From: Candidatus Accumulibacter necessarius
Lineage (GTDB): Bacteria > Pseudomonadota > Gammaproteobacteria > Burkholderiales > Rhodocyclaceae
DNA: 64,000 nt
Assembly (NCBI GenBank): GCA_017302435.1
Contig: JAFLDL010000002.1
Coordinates: 62,001 to 126,000, forward strand
Direction: 5' to 3'
Part shown: positions 39,078 through 49,858 of the stretch, in pieces
Layout of the letters: the number at the start of each line of letters is the position of its first letter
Position numbering within the stretch: the first letter of the stretch is position 1
The notes under the pieces: model-generated
What the model saw: only the letters and a program-made list of their open reading frames with translations
Databases searched by the model: none
What the model was told of the DNA's origin: nothing
Program-made: the position numbers and the translations under genes

Positions 39078-39974
39078 CTATTCCCTGCCCACCGCCAGCA
39101 CCGGATGCGTTTCGCTCTCCGAGACGAGTACGGTCATCAGGTTGGTGACCAGCTTGACGCGAGCTTCTGAGGACAGCTCGACGACTCCCTCGGCTTCCAG
39201 TTGCTCGATGGCCAGCTTGACCATGCCGACCGCTCCGTCGACGATTCTGGCGCGGGCGGCGACGACCGCTTCCGCCTGCTGCCGACGCAGCATGGCACTG
39301 GCGATTTCCGGCGCGTAGGCAAGGTGGGAAATGCGCGCTTCGATGACCTCGAGTCCGGCAAGCACGACGTGTTCCTGAATCCGTGTCGCAAGCAGTTCCG
39401 CCACGGCCTCCATGTCACCCCGCAGCGAGTTCCTGCCATTCGCATCGCCGTCGTACCAGCGTGCGCTGACCACCGAGCGGACCGCCGACTCGCTCTGGAT
39501 GACGATATAGCTGCCGTAATCCTCGACATCGAAGGCAGCGCTGGCCGTGTCGTCGACGCGCCAGACGACGACGGCCGCCACTTCCACCGGGTTGCCGGCA
39601 CGGTCATTGACCTTTAGCGTCGGGGTATTCAGGTTGTTGGCGCGCAGCGACATTTTCTGCCGCAGGAAGAAGGGATTGACCCAGTAAAAGCCATCCTTGC
39701 GCAGCGTGCCCGCATAGCGGCCGAAGAAGGTGAAGATGGCGGCGATGTTCGGCTGCAGGATGCCGAAGCCCTTGGCGAGAAAGATCAGCAGCGGAGCGGC
39801 GAGGAGGTGGAGCAGCGAAGGCTGCGTCGGGAACGGTAGCGCAATGCCGAGTAGGTTCCATGCCGCGAGGCCGATGAACGGCCAGGCTGTCCACGCCAGC
39901 AGGGCGAACCACAGGGGCAGGGCCAGCCAGCCGGAAACGCTGAGTGCCTGCTTTTCTTCGGCGATTTCACGCAT
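39078..39974 (-). CDS. SPFH/Band 7 domain membrane protein
   Basis: A 298-residue protein. Two hydrophobic helices lie at about residues 15-60; the SPFH domain follows (GLRKDGFYWVNPF, LNTPTLKVNDRAGNPVEVAAVVVWRV, ESAVRSVVSARWYD) and then a charged helix with AEAVVAARARIVDGAV. SPFH proteins form membrane microdomain scaffolds and often regulate proteases or stress responses. The ATG at 39974 has a GAGGAGTATCC ribosome binding site. It stands alone, converging on sucD. Confidence 0.87.
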   Translation of the reverse strand: MREIAEEKQALSVSGWLALPLWFALLAWTAWPFIGLAAWNLLGIALPFPTQPSLLHLLAAPLLIFLAKGFGILQPNIAAIFTFFGRYAGTLRKDGFYWVNPFFLRQKMSLRANNLNTPTLKVNDRAGNPVEVAAVVVWRVDDTASAAFDVEDYGSYIVIQSESAVRSVVSARWYDGDANGRNSLRGDMEAVAELLATRIQEHVVLAGLEVIEARISHLAYAPEIASAMLRRQQAEAVVAARARIVDGAVGMVKLAIEQLEAEGVVELSSEARVKLVTNLMTVLVSESETHPVLAVGRE

Positions 39975-40199
39975 TGGATACTCCTCGTTGGGGTTGCATG
40001 CCGAGTCATTGTAGCCGCTAGCAGATGCCCGTAGGCGCGTTCCCGACGACAAACCCGTCCGGGGCTTGGAATGCTCACCAGAAGACGGCGTGATAGCGTC
40101 TGGCCAACGGTGGTCGCGCCAGACGCTTATTCAGTCTGTGCGCCGGGCGGGGCGCCCTCACCCGGACTTGGCGGCCCGCCACGTTCCCGGCATGGGTCG

Positions 40200-41633
40200 T
40201 CACTGGATGGCGCCCACGAAGGCGTCGATGGTGGTCCGGGCCTCCTGCAGATGACACAGGCAGTCGTCCCAGTGCTCTGGACCCAGGTCGAGGGCGGCGA
40301 GCAGGGCGATCCGCTCGGCGTCATGTTCCACCGGCGTGTAGGGGCTGAGCGCTGTATACGCGGCCTGGTCGGCAAGACCGATCAGGGTGCAGAACAAGCG
40401 CTCGTCGCCCGCGTCAGCCGGGTTGTGATGGTGGGCGATGGCCGCCACGTGCCTTGCCGGCAGATCCCAGCGCTCGGCGACCATCTGGCCAACTTCGGGA
40501 TGCGTGAACTCGAAAAGCGTGTGCTCGGCTTCGAGGCTGGTCATCGCCGATCCTCGTTTCAGTTCGAGGACCTGCTGGTAACTGGCTTCTGCCTGGACGG
40601 CAAATATGAGCTTGCCGATATCATGCAGGAGGCCAGCCATGAAGGCCTCGTCTGCCGAACAGTTGACCCGTGTGGACAAAAAGCGTGCCGCGGTCGCGAC
40701 GGCGATCGAGTGCTGCCAGAACTCGACCAGGCTCAGCCGCTTGGTGCGGAAGGCGTCGAAGGCGCCAACCGAGATCAGCATCCCCTGCACGTTGGTGAAG
40801 CCGAGGACGCGAACGGCTTCGGCAATGGTGCCGACGCGGCGGGAGAAGCCGAAGAATGCCGAGTTGGCGACGCGCAGTATCTTGGCCGAGATGGCCGGAT
40901 CGTGCACGATCACCCGCTCCACCGCCCTCGCGTCGCTGTTGGGATCCTGCATCACCTTGAGCGCCTGCATGACGATCGTCGGCAAGGTCGGCACTTCGTA
41001 GACGTCGATCGGTCTGAAGCGGGCCACCGGTTCTGCCGTCAGCTTGTTCCCGGCCGAGCTGTCGGTGACGTCGAGCAGGCTCAGCGAAAGCCCCGGATGG
41101 ACTAGCTGGAAGACATGGACCGGCTGCGGCAGGTCGCGCAGGCGCAGCATGCCGGTATCGCGTAGACTGGTGCCGTCGGGCAGGGCCCCGCGCACCAGCG
41201 CTTCGGTCGTCGAAGTGAGCAGTGTCTGCCCGCCGTGCGTCACCGCCAGCAGACGGGCAACGCGGTTGACCGTTGTGCCGAAGTAGTCGCCGCCACTCAG
41301 GTACGCCGGGCCGGTGTGCAGCGCGACGCGCACCCGCAACTGGGTGCGCGTCGGCCATTTCTCGGTGCCAAGGCGGGCCTGAATCTGGCAGGCTGCCTCC
41401 AGTGCGCAGGCGGCGTCCTCGAAGGTGACGCAGAAGGCGTCGCCGACGGTCTTGAAGACGCAGCCGCCGTGGCGCTCGATCGCCGAGGAGAGCAGGACGT
41501 TGTGGCGCTGCAGTGCAACACGCATGGCCTGAGACTCGCTCTCCCACAGGCTGGTCGAGCCTTCGATGTCGGTAAACAGGAAGGTGGCGGTGATCAGCGA
41601 TGCATCGCCCAAACTCAGTTCTGCCAGTCCCAT
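40200..41633 (-). CDS. Class III adenylate/guanylate cyclase fused to HDOD domain
   Basis: A 477-residue fusion. Residues about 13-180 are a class III cyclase: metal-binding Asp22 (FLFTDIEGST) and Asp65 (KTVGDAFCVTF), and Asn123/Arg127 (TTVNRVARL) for transition-state binding. Lys61 and Asp116 occupy positions that usually specify adenine, favouring cAMP. Residues about 212-410 are an HDOD domain (VPTLPTIVMQALKVM, LLHDIGKLIF), here retaining the His337-Asp338 pair; the domain normally acts in signalling rather than hydrolysis. No membrane segment or sensor is visible. It is divergent from acnA. Confidence 0.85.
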   Translation of the reverse strand: MGLAELSLGDASLITATFLFTDIEGSTSLWESESQAMRVALQRHNVLLSSAIERHGGCVFKTVGDAFCVTFEDAACALEAACQIQARLGTEKWPTRTQLRVRVALHTGPAYLSGGDYFGTTVNRVARLLAVTHGGQTLLTSTTEALVRGALPDGTSLRDTGMLRLRDLPQPVHVFQLVHPGLSLSLLDVTDSSAGNKLTAEPVARFRPIDVYEVPTLPTIVMQALKVMQDPNSDARAVERVIVHDPAISAKILRVANSAFFGFSRRVGTIAEAVRVLGFTNVQGMLISVGAFDAFRTKRLSLVEFWQHSIAVATAARFLSTRVNCSADEAFMAGLLHDIGKLIFAVQAEASYQQVLELKRGSAMTSLEAEHTLFEFTHPEVGQMVAERWDLPARHVAAIAHHHNPADAGDERLFCTLIGLADQAAYTALSPYTPVEHDAERIALLAALDLGPEHWDDCLCHLQEARTTIDAFVGAIQ

Positions 41634-41702
41634 TCTCAGTCTCGCGCGCTCGTCACCGGGGAATCATGATCATCTTCCGCCACTGCTCGATCCCGAGGCG
41701 GC

Positions 41703-41727
41703 GGGGAAGGGAGGGGGAGGGGAAGGG
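41703..41727 (+). other. G-rich tract with G-quadruplex pattern upstream of acnA
   Basis: Five G runs of three to five bases separated by one or two A residues (GGGG-AA-GGG-A-GGGGG-A-GGGG-AA-GGG) in the 241-bp divergent gap between the cyclase gene and acnA, about 150 bp before the acnA ATG on its coding strand. Confidence 0.6.
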
Positions 41728-41874
41728 CAATGAGATTATACCCGTGGGAGTATCCAGGCTTCTGGCGGTTACGGTAAATCTCTGCGAAGCGAGCGGTGGT
41801 TCGGGAACGAGCGCCGCGGCCCGCTGTCTTTTGATTACCTGCGCGACCGATGCGCAACTGTCTGGAGGTCCGGC

Positions 41875-44589
41875 ATGCTCGCTTCACCGTTCAACACCCT
41901 TTCACGCCTGACGCCGCCAGGTCAGCCGGAGGCACTCTTCTATTCTCTGCCGGCCCTGGCGGCGGCCGGCATAGGCAACGTCGCTCGCCTGCCGGTGTCC
42001 CTGCGCATCGTTCTCGAAGCCCTGCTGCGCCATTGTGATGGACAGCGCGTCAGCGAACGGCACATCCTCGAACTTGCCGCGTGGCGGCCGCGGGCTTCGC
42101 GTAGCGAGGAGATTCCATTGGTCGTCGCGCGCGTCGTGCTACAGGATTTCACCGGTGTGCCCCTGCTTTGCGATCTGGCGGCGATGCGTCATGTGGCGCA
42201 GGCACGCGGGTTCGATCCGCGGCGAATCGAGCCGCTGGTGCCCGTCGACCTGGTCGTCGACCACTCGGTCCAGGTCGACTTTTACGGTACACCACAGGCC
42301 TTGCAGCAGAACATGAGCCGCGAGTTCGAACGTAACCGCGAGCGCTACCAGTTCATGAAATGGGGCATGCAGGCGTTTGACACCTTCCGCGTCGTACCGC
42401 CAGGGGTCGGCATTGTCCATCAGGTCAATCTCGAGCATCTGTTCCATGGTGTGCGTCAGCAGGAGACTTTAGCCGGACGCTTGTGTTTCCCGGATACGCT
42501 GGTCGGTACCGACTCGCACACCACGATGATCAACGCCCTTGGCGTGGTCGGCTGGGGGGTGGGCGGCATCGAGGCGGAAGCGGCGATGCTCGGTCAGCCG
42601 GTCTATTTCCTGACGCCCGACGTGGTCGGCGTCGAACTCAGTGGCCGTTTGTGCGAGGGCGTCACCGCCACCGACCTGGTGCTGACGGTGACCGAGTTGT
42701 TGCGGCGCGAAAAGGTGGTGGGCACCTTTGTCGAGTATTTTGGCGACGGTGCGACCACGCTGTCGGTGACTGACCGCGCGACATTGGCCAACATGGCGCC
42801 GGAATACGGTGCGACGATGGGCTTTTTCCCGGTCGATGAGAAAACGGTCAGCTACATGCGAAGCACGGGCCGCAGTGAAGCGGACTGCGGGCTGTTCGAA
42901 GCCTATTTCAGCGCCCAGGGATTGTTCGGCATTCCACGGGCGGGCGAGATCGACTACTCGCGCATCGTACGCCTCGATCTGTCGACCATCGTTCCCTCGC
43001 TGGCCGGTCCCAAACGACCACAGGATCGCATTGCCTTGCCCGAGATGGCGAGTCGCTTCAATGGCCTGCTCAGCGCGCCAGAATCGGCCGATGGCTTCGG
43101 CCGTCCGCCGGAGACCCTGGGGCAACGTTATCCGACCGACCGGCCGGGGATCGACCTCGGCCACGGCGACGTGCTGATCGCGGCAATCACTTCATGCACC
43201 AATACCAGCAATCCGGCGGTGATGATCGCCGCCGGATTGCTGGCGAAGAAGGCGGTTGCCAGGGGACTGCACGTGCGGCCGCACATCAAGACCTCGCTCG
43301 CTCCCGGCTCGCGGGTGGTGACCGATTATCTGGACAAGGCGGGGCTGCTGGCGCCGCTCGCCGAACTCGGCTTCGCGCTGGCTGGCTATGGCTGCACGAC
43401 CTGCATCGGTAATGCCGGCGACCTTGATCCGGCGTTCAACCAGGCGATCGCCGAGCAGCAGTTGATCGCCGCTGCCGTGCTCTCGGGTAACCGCAATTTC
43501 GAAGCGCGCATCCATCCCAGCCTGCGGGCGAATTACCTCGCTTCCCCGCCACTGGTGGTCGCCTTTGCGATTGCCGGCAGGGTCAACATCGACCTCGACA
43601 GCGAGCCGCTGGGTCGTGGTGGCGACGGTCAGCCGGTCTATCTGCGCGACGTCTGGCCAACCTCGGACGAAATCGACGCGGTCCTGCCGTTCGCGCTCGA
43701 CCCGGAGACGTTCCGCCGGCGCTACGCGGACGTGACCGTCGACCAGGATCTCTGGAAAGCCATTCCTGCTCCCGCCGGAGAGGTCTACGACTGGCCACCC
43801 TCGACCTACATCGCCCGGCCGCCGTTCTTCGAACTGGCGGAACAGGCGGCCGGCGACATCCGCGGCGCCCGCGCCCTGCTGATCCTCGGCGACTCGGTGA
43901 CGACCGACCACATCTCGCCGGCCGGATCCTTCGGCGAGTCGACGCCGGCCGGCTTTTGGCTCAGGGAGCAGGGCGTTGCCCGTGCCGATTTCAACTCCTA
44001 CGGCGCGCGCCGCGGCCATCACGAGGTAATGATGCGCGGTACCTTTGCCAACGTGCGCATTCGCAACCTGATGCTGGCGGTCGATGCGGCAGGGCGTCGG
44101 CCGGAAGGCGGCTATACGCTCCTCGATGGCCAACCGACGACCGTCTTCGCGGCCGCGATGACCTACGTCGAGCGCGGCACGCCGACCATCGTCATTGCCG
44201 GCGAGGAATACGGCACCGGCTCCTCGCGTGACTGGGCGGCGAAGGGAACGCGCCTGCTTGGCGTGCGGGCGGTCGTCGCGCGCAGTTACGAAAGGATCCA
44301 CCGTGCCAATCTGGTCGGCATGGGGGTGCTGCCGCTGCAGTTCATGGATGACGACTCTGCGACTTCGCTTGGCCTGCGTGGTGACGAGTGCTTCGACATC
44401 CTCGGCCTCGGCAGCGGCCTGTTGCCAATGCAGACGCTCACGCTGGTGATCGAGCGGACCGACGGGCAGCGACTCGAGCGTAAGGTGTTGTGCCGCATCG
44501 ATACGCCGATCGAGGTTCAGTACTACCGGTCAGGGGGTATACTGCCCTACGTGCTGGGCGAACTGCTTGGCGAGCAGCGGCAGCAGTGA
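41875..44589 (+). CDS. acnA: Aconitate hydratase A
   Basis: A 904-residue AcnA/IRP-type aconitase that interconverts citrate and isocitrate with a [4Fe-4S] cluster. The cluster cysteines lie in [10 protein letters not shown] and YGCTTCIGN; other motifs are [49 protein letters not shown] and [16 protein letters not shown]. It begins MLASPFNTL after TCTGGAGGTC. AcnD-type methylcitrate dehydratases are similar, but there are no prp genes here and the length fits AcnA. It completes much of the TCA set in the window. Confidence 0.93.
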   Translation: MLASPFNTLSRLTPPGQPEALFYSLPALAAAGIGNVARLPVSLRIVLEALLRHCDGQRVSERHILELAAWRPRASRSEEIPLVVARVVLQDFTGVPLLCDLAAMRHVAQARGFDPRRIEPLVPVDLVVDHSVQVDFYGTPQALQQNMSREFERNRERYQFMKWGMQAFDTFRVVPPGVGIVHQVNLEHLFHGVRQQETLAGRLCFPDTLVGTDSHTTMINALGVVGWGVGGIEAEAAMLGQPVYFLTPDVVGVELSGRLCEGVTATDLVLTVTELLRREKVVGTFVEYFGDGATTLSVTDRATLANMAPEYGATMGFFPVDEKTVSYMRSTGRSEADCGLFEAYFSAQGLFGIPRAGEIDYSRIVRLDLSTIVPSLAGPKRPQDRIALPEMASRFNGLLSAPESADGFGRPPETLGQRYPTDRPGIDLGHGDVLIAAITSCTNTSNPAVMIAAGLLAKKAVARGLHVRPHIKTSLAPGSRVVTDYLDKAGLLAPLAELGFALAGYGCTTCIGNAGDLDPAFNQAIAEQQLIAAAVLSGNRNFEARIHPSLRANYLASPPLVVAFAIAGRVNIDLDSEPLGRGGDGQPVYLRDVWPTSDEIDAVLPFALDPETFRRRYADVTVDQDLWKAIPAPAGEVYDWPPSTYIARPPFFELAEQAAGDIRGARALLILGDSVTTDHISPAGSFGESTPAGFWLREQGVARADFNSYGARRGHHEVMMRGTFANVRIRNLMLAVDAAGRRPEGGYTLLDGQPTTVFAAAMTYVERGTPTIVIAGEEYGTGSSRDWAAKGTRLLGVRAVVARSYERIHRANLVGMGVLPLQFMDDDSATSLGLRGDECFDILGLGSGLLPMQTLTLVIERTDGQRLERKVLCRIDTPIEVQYYRSGGILPYVLGELLGEQRQQ

Positions 44590-44653
44590 CCGAAGGCAAC
44601 TGCGACAAGGCGAAACGTGGGCGCACGGCCTCTGCAGCGAAGCAGGCGGTCGA

Positions 44654-45187
44654 TCACGAGTGTGCGAACTCGCTTCGGGTCTGAGGGGCCGTTGCATCGT
44701 GGGCGGACCGTACCTTTGTCAGGCCATCGCGGGAGGGCATCGTCGCAGGTTCCGACACCTGGCCTTCGCGCGCATGGTGGACGCGCAAGCGGTCCTTGTA
44801 TGTGGTCAGCAGCGCGAGACTTTTCTCGAGATATTCCTGCGACGAAAGCTGGTCGCCGGCATAGCGATGGAGGAGCGTCAGCCAACGCCTGTGGATGGCA
44901 CAAGGTGTGTGCCGGTCGCCGCCTGACAGAGGGCAGTCCGGGCAGCGCGAACTCGCCAGGACGTCAATCGCCGCCTGTTTCTGCCACTGCCGGCGATACT
45001 GTCTGGCGTTGGCCTCGATCCACACCAGTGCCTGCGCTTCCCGCTCGGCCACCGGGAAGCGATCGATGTACGCTTCGATTGCCGCCAGTTGCTGGCGAAA
45101 GAACAGCTCATCCGACAGCTCCGAAGCTGCCGCGCCACCCACAAAACGGGCGATCAGCGCAAGAGTCGGGTCATTAACGATGTACAT
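44654..45187 (-). CDS. Hypothetical protein with C-X2-C-X10-C-X2-H motif
   Basis: A 177-residue protein that I do not recognise. The first about 75 residues are helical and charged (ASELSDELFFRQQLAAIEAYIDRF). A compact putative metal site follows: Cys82, Cys85, Cys96 and His99 in CPDCPLSGGDRHTPCAIH. A helical region and a disordered tail end the protein. No signal peptide is seen. It converges on acnA; its upstream region has a near-perfect TTGC...GCAA palindrome and a TATAGT -10-like word, so it is probably expressed from its own regulated promoter. Confidence 0.7.
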   Translation of the reverse strand: MYIVNDPTLALIARFVGGAAASELSDELFFRQQLAAIEAYIDRFPVAEREAQALVWIEANARQYRRQWQKQAAIDVLASSRCPDCPLSGGDRHTPCAIHRRWLTLLHRYAGDQLSSQEYLEKSLALLTTYKDRLRVHHAREGQVSEPATMPSRDGLTKVRSAHDATAPQTRSEFAHS

Positions 45188-45244
45188 CTGGTTCCAGCGA
45201 GGGCGCGGGTAGGCACGTATTACCAGTGACCACTATAGCAGAAT

Positions 45245-45258
45245 TTGCTGCGCTGCAA
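45245..45258. promoter_or_regulatory. Near-perfect palindrome TTGCTGCGCTGCAA
   Basis: Twelve of 14 positions are symmetric, and the site overlaps the likely -35 region (TTGCAG on the minus strand, 15 bp from TATAGT) of the hypothetical gene at 44654-45187. The wording resembles TGC-rich sites associated with PhaR control of polyhydroxyalkanoate granule genes in other proteobacteria; this link is inference. Confidence 0.4.
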
Positions 45259-45614
45259 CACAACTTGTTGGCGCGCGATGCGAACTCGGGCAGTCGTCCT
45301 GTCTCACCGGCGGGAAGCTGTCTGCGATCGCCCGGGATAGCCACCGGCAGGAGCGGCAACGAAGGGCTGTAATCTGCCCTGGCGGCTGCCCGGCACGGGT
45401 CCGGGCCGATGGCGACCGCTTGGCGACTGCCGCCGACCGTATTACTATCGCTGACGATGTCGCCGTCCCTTGTTGCCTGACCGAGTCCCTGTGCTTGCGC
45501 TTGCCAGCGGACAGGGGCGTTATGGCGGGATACCCCCAGTCGGGCGTCAGTATCTGCCCTGTCTGGCGGGCTGGCCGGCGAACAGGCTCGGGCGTGCTGG
45601 TGCTCGGAGCAGTC

Positions 45615-45635
45615 CTGCGCCAGTTTCTGGCGCAG
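45615..45635 (+). other. Perfect inverted repeat before the isochorismatase-like gene
   Basis: CTGCGCCAG-TTT-CTGGCGCAG, nine-base arms and a three-base loop, 34 bp before the ATG at 45670. It could be a 5' UTR hairpin or an operator. Confidence 0.5.
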
Positions 45636-45669
45636 AACGGTCGAGATTGATTATCTGGAGGAAGTTCTC

Positions 45670-46212
45670 ATGTTGATGCGTGCTGATCGTTCGGTGTTGT
45701 TGCTGGTGGACCTGCAGGAGCGTCTTCAGCCAGCAATCCATGACGCGCCGCTGGTGCTTGAAGCCAGCATCTGGCTGACCAGGGTTGCGCAGCGGCTGGA
45801 GATTCCGGTGATCTGCACGGAGCAGTATCCGAAAGGCCTGGGGTTGACGATGTCTCCCTTGCGGGACTTGCTGCCGGATGAGTGCATCGTTGAGAAAATC
45901 TGTTTTTCGGCGGTTCCCGAGGAAGTGCTGTTTCAGGCGCCCGGAGGCGACCGCGCGCAGTTCATCGTCGCTGGTACCGAAGCCCATGTCTGCGTTCAGC
46001 AGACGGTACTGGACCTGCTTGCCGCAGGCCGCCGCGTTTTTGTCGTTGAGGAGGCTGTCGGCTCACGGCGAAGTGGCGACAAGGCGCTGGCTCTGGAGCG
46101 CATGCGGGGCCACGGTGCCGATATCGTTTCGCGCGAGATGGTGGTTTTCGAGTGGTTGCGACAGGCCGGCAGCGACCTGTTTCGCGAGATCAGTCGCGAC
46201 TTCATCCGCTGA
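45670..46212 (+). CDS. Isochorismatase-like cysteine hydrolase
   Basis: A 180-residue hydrolase of the isochorismatase/nicotinamidase superfamily. The catalytic triad is Asp14 (LLVDLQERL), Lys76 (EKICFSA) and Cys108 (GTEAHVCVQQT), with the usual cis-peptide region at VAGTEAH. Members hydrolyse amides or enol ethers; the closest pattern is the YcaC/ribonuclease-Z-unrelated 'hydrolase' subgroup with unknown substrate. The ATG at 45670 follows CTGGAGGAAG. It converges on uvrB. Confidence 0.87.
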   Translation: MLMRADRSVLLLVDLQERLQPAIHDAPLVLEASIWLTRVAQRLEIPVICTEQYPKGLGLTMSPLRDLLPDECIVEKICFSAVPEEVLFQAPGGDRAQFIVAGTEAHVCVQQTVLDLLAAGRRVFVVEEAVGSRRSGDKALALERMRGHGADIVSREMVVFEWLRQAGSDLFREISRDFIR

Positions 46213-46251
46213 GGAGAGCCGCTGCAATGGGTCGAGGCGCGATGAGCCCGT

Positions 46252-48330
<2,079 letters not shown>

Positions 48331-48336
48331 GCTAGA

Positions 48337-48342
48337 ATTCTA
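48337..48342 (-). promoter_or_regulatory. Candidate -10 element of uvrB, possibly leaderless
   Basis: TAGAAT on the minus strand ends six bases before the uvrB ATG, so a start at the usual 6-7 bp distance would fall on the A of ATG. The -35 region is weak. No LexA-type CTGT-N8-ACAG box is seen in the gap. Confidence 0.4.
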
Positions 48343-48493
48343 CGTTGTTTTGCCACCGGCAGCCGTCGGCAGCGGCAGCGGACCGTTTTCCCGGGCAAGC
48401 TCGAGCCGATGCCGGGGGAGGCCGCTTCAGACCCGGGCTGCCTCGCCGGTCTGGCCAAACGCATCCTGTCCACTATCCACTTAGGAAACACCC

Positions 48494-49699
48494 ATGACCG
48501 CTTCGATCTTTGCTGCCGTGGAAATGGCTCCACGCGATCCAATCCTTGGCCTGACGGAGTCATTCAACGCCGACGCACGTTCCAGCAAGGTCAACCTCGG
48601 GGTTGGCGTTTACTTTGATGACCACGGCAAGCTTCCCTTGCTGGCCGCAGTCAAGCTGGCCGAGAAGGCTCGCCTGGAAGCCATGCCGCCGCGGGGGTAT
48701 CAGCCGATCGACGGCCTGCCCGCCTACAACCAGGCGGTACAGAAGCTGCTCTTTGGTGAGCAGTCGGAGTTGCTCGAAGAAGGTCGCGTGCTCACCGTCG
48801 AGGCGCTGGGGGGAACCGGCGCGCTCAAGGTTGGCGCCGATTACCTCAGGCGGCTGTTGCCCGGCGCGACGGTTTTCATCAGTGATCCGAGCTGGGAGAA
48901 CCACCGCGCGCTGTTCGAGAACGCAGGCTTCTGCGTCGACACCTATCCCTACTACGATGCGACGACGCGCGGGGTCAATTTCGAAGGCATGAAGCGCGGT
49001 CTCAATGCCCTGCCGGCGGGTTCCATCGTCGTTCTCCATGCCTGCTGCCACAATCCGACCGGCGCCGATCTGGATGCGGCCCAGTGGCGCGAGGTGATTG
49101 ACACGATCAGCGCGCGTGGGCTCGTGGCCTTCATCGACATCGCCTATCAGGGTTTTGCCGATGGCATCGGCGAGGATGCGCTGGCGGTCAAGCTGTTTGC
49201 CGCTTCCGGTCTGCAGTTCCTGGTGGCCAGCTCGTTTTCGAAGTCGTTCTCGCTTTACGGCGAGCGGGTTGGCGCGCTGTCGGTGGTCACCGCCAGTCGG
49301 GAGGAATCGGCACGCGTCCTGTCGCAGATCAAGCGCCTAGTCCGGACCAACTACTCGAATCCGCCGACGCACGGCGGAGCCGTGGTGGCGGCGGTCCTCT
49401 CCAGCCCGGAGCTGCGCCAGATGTGGGAAGACGAGCTGGGCGAAATGCGCCAGCGGATCCGCGCCGTGCGCGTCAGCCTGGTCGACAAGCTGAAGGGCAG
49501 GGGGGGCGTCCGCCAGGACTTTTCCTTTGTCACCAGGCAGCGGGGCATGTTCTCGTACACTGGACTGAACGTCGAGCAGGTCGACCGTCTGCGTGACGAG
49601 TTCGGCATCTACGCCGTTAACACCGGTCGCATCTGTCTGGCGGCACTGAATACGCGCAATATCGACTACGTGGCAGATGCCATCGTGGCGGTTCTCTAG
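48494..49699 (+). CDS. Aromatic amino acid / aspartate aminotransferase (class I)
   Basis: A 401-residue PLP enzyme of the TyrB/AspC type. It begins IFAAVEMAPRDPILGLTESFNAD, with NLGVGVYFDDHGKLPLL, the Asn/Asp/Tyr motif HACCHNPTGADL and FIDIAYQGFADG, and the PLP lysine in ASSFSKSFSLYGERVGAL. It transfers amino groups between aromatic or acidic amino acids and 2-oxoglutarate. The uvrB-divergent location is characteristic of betaproteobacterial tyrB-like genes. A hairpin without a T tract (GCCTGGGG/CCCCAGGC, 49711-49744) follows. Confidence 0.9.
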   Translation: MTASIFAAVEMAPRDPILGLTESFNADARSSKVNLGVGVYFDDHGKLPLLAAVKLAEKARLEAMPPRGYQPIDGLPAYNQAVQKLLFGEQSELLEEGRVLTVEALGGTGALKVGADYLRRLLPGATVFISDPSWENHRALFENAGFCVDTYPYYDATTRGVNFEGMKRGLNALPAGSIVVLHACCHNPTGADLDAAQWREVIDTISARGLVAFIDIAYQGFADGIGEDALAVKLFAASGLQFLVASSFSKSFSLYGERVGALSVVTASREESARVLSQIKRLVRTNYSNPPTHGGAVVAAVLSSPELRQMWEDELGEMRQRIRAVRVSLVDKLKGRGGVRQDFSFVTRQRGMFSYTGLNVEQVDRLRDEFGIYAVNTGRICLAALNTRNIDYVADAIVAVL

Positions 49700-49858
49700 C
49701 AGCAAATGGCGCCTGGGGAAGCCCTGCCCGGGGCGGCCCCAGGCTTGGGTGTGCCCCCTTGCTGGCCAGCGCGGCCCGTGGCAGCTGGCGTGCGCTGACA
49801 TTCCTGGCTGCGGGCCGTGACGGCAGCTATGTCGCGGGCGCGCTGGGGCTGGCGCTGA

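Larger units (their letters stand above)
45188..45669. other. 482-bp divergent intergenic region
   Basis: Between the hypothetical Cys/His protein (minus) and the isochorismatase-like gene (plus). It holds a TATAGT -10-like word on the minus strand (45230-45235 region), the palindrome at 45245-45258 and a perfect hairpin at 45615-45635. Short open frames in the rest have no similarity and no ribosome binding site; I see no RNA gene. Confidence 0.6.

Noticed and set aside
39975-40199. Gene or RNA in the gap between the Band 7 and cyclase-HDOD genes
   Set aside because: Only short frames without ribosome binding sites or similarity; longer ones are shadows of the cyclase gene.
48331-48493. SOS (LexA) box in the uvrB/aminotransferase gap
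   Set aside because: No CTGT-N8-ACAG-like sequence could be found on either strand.
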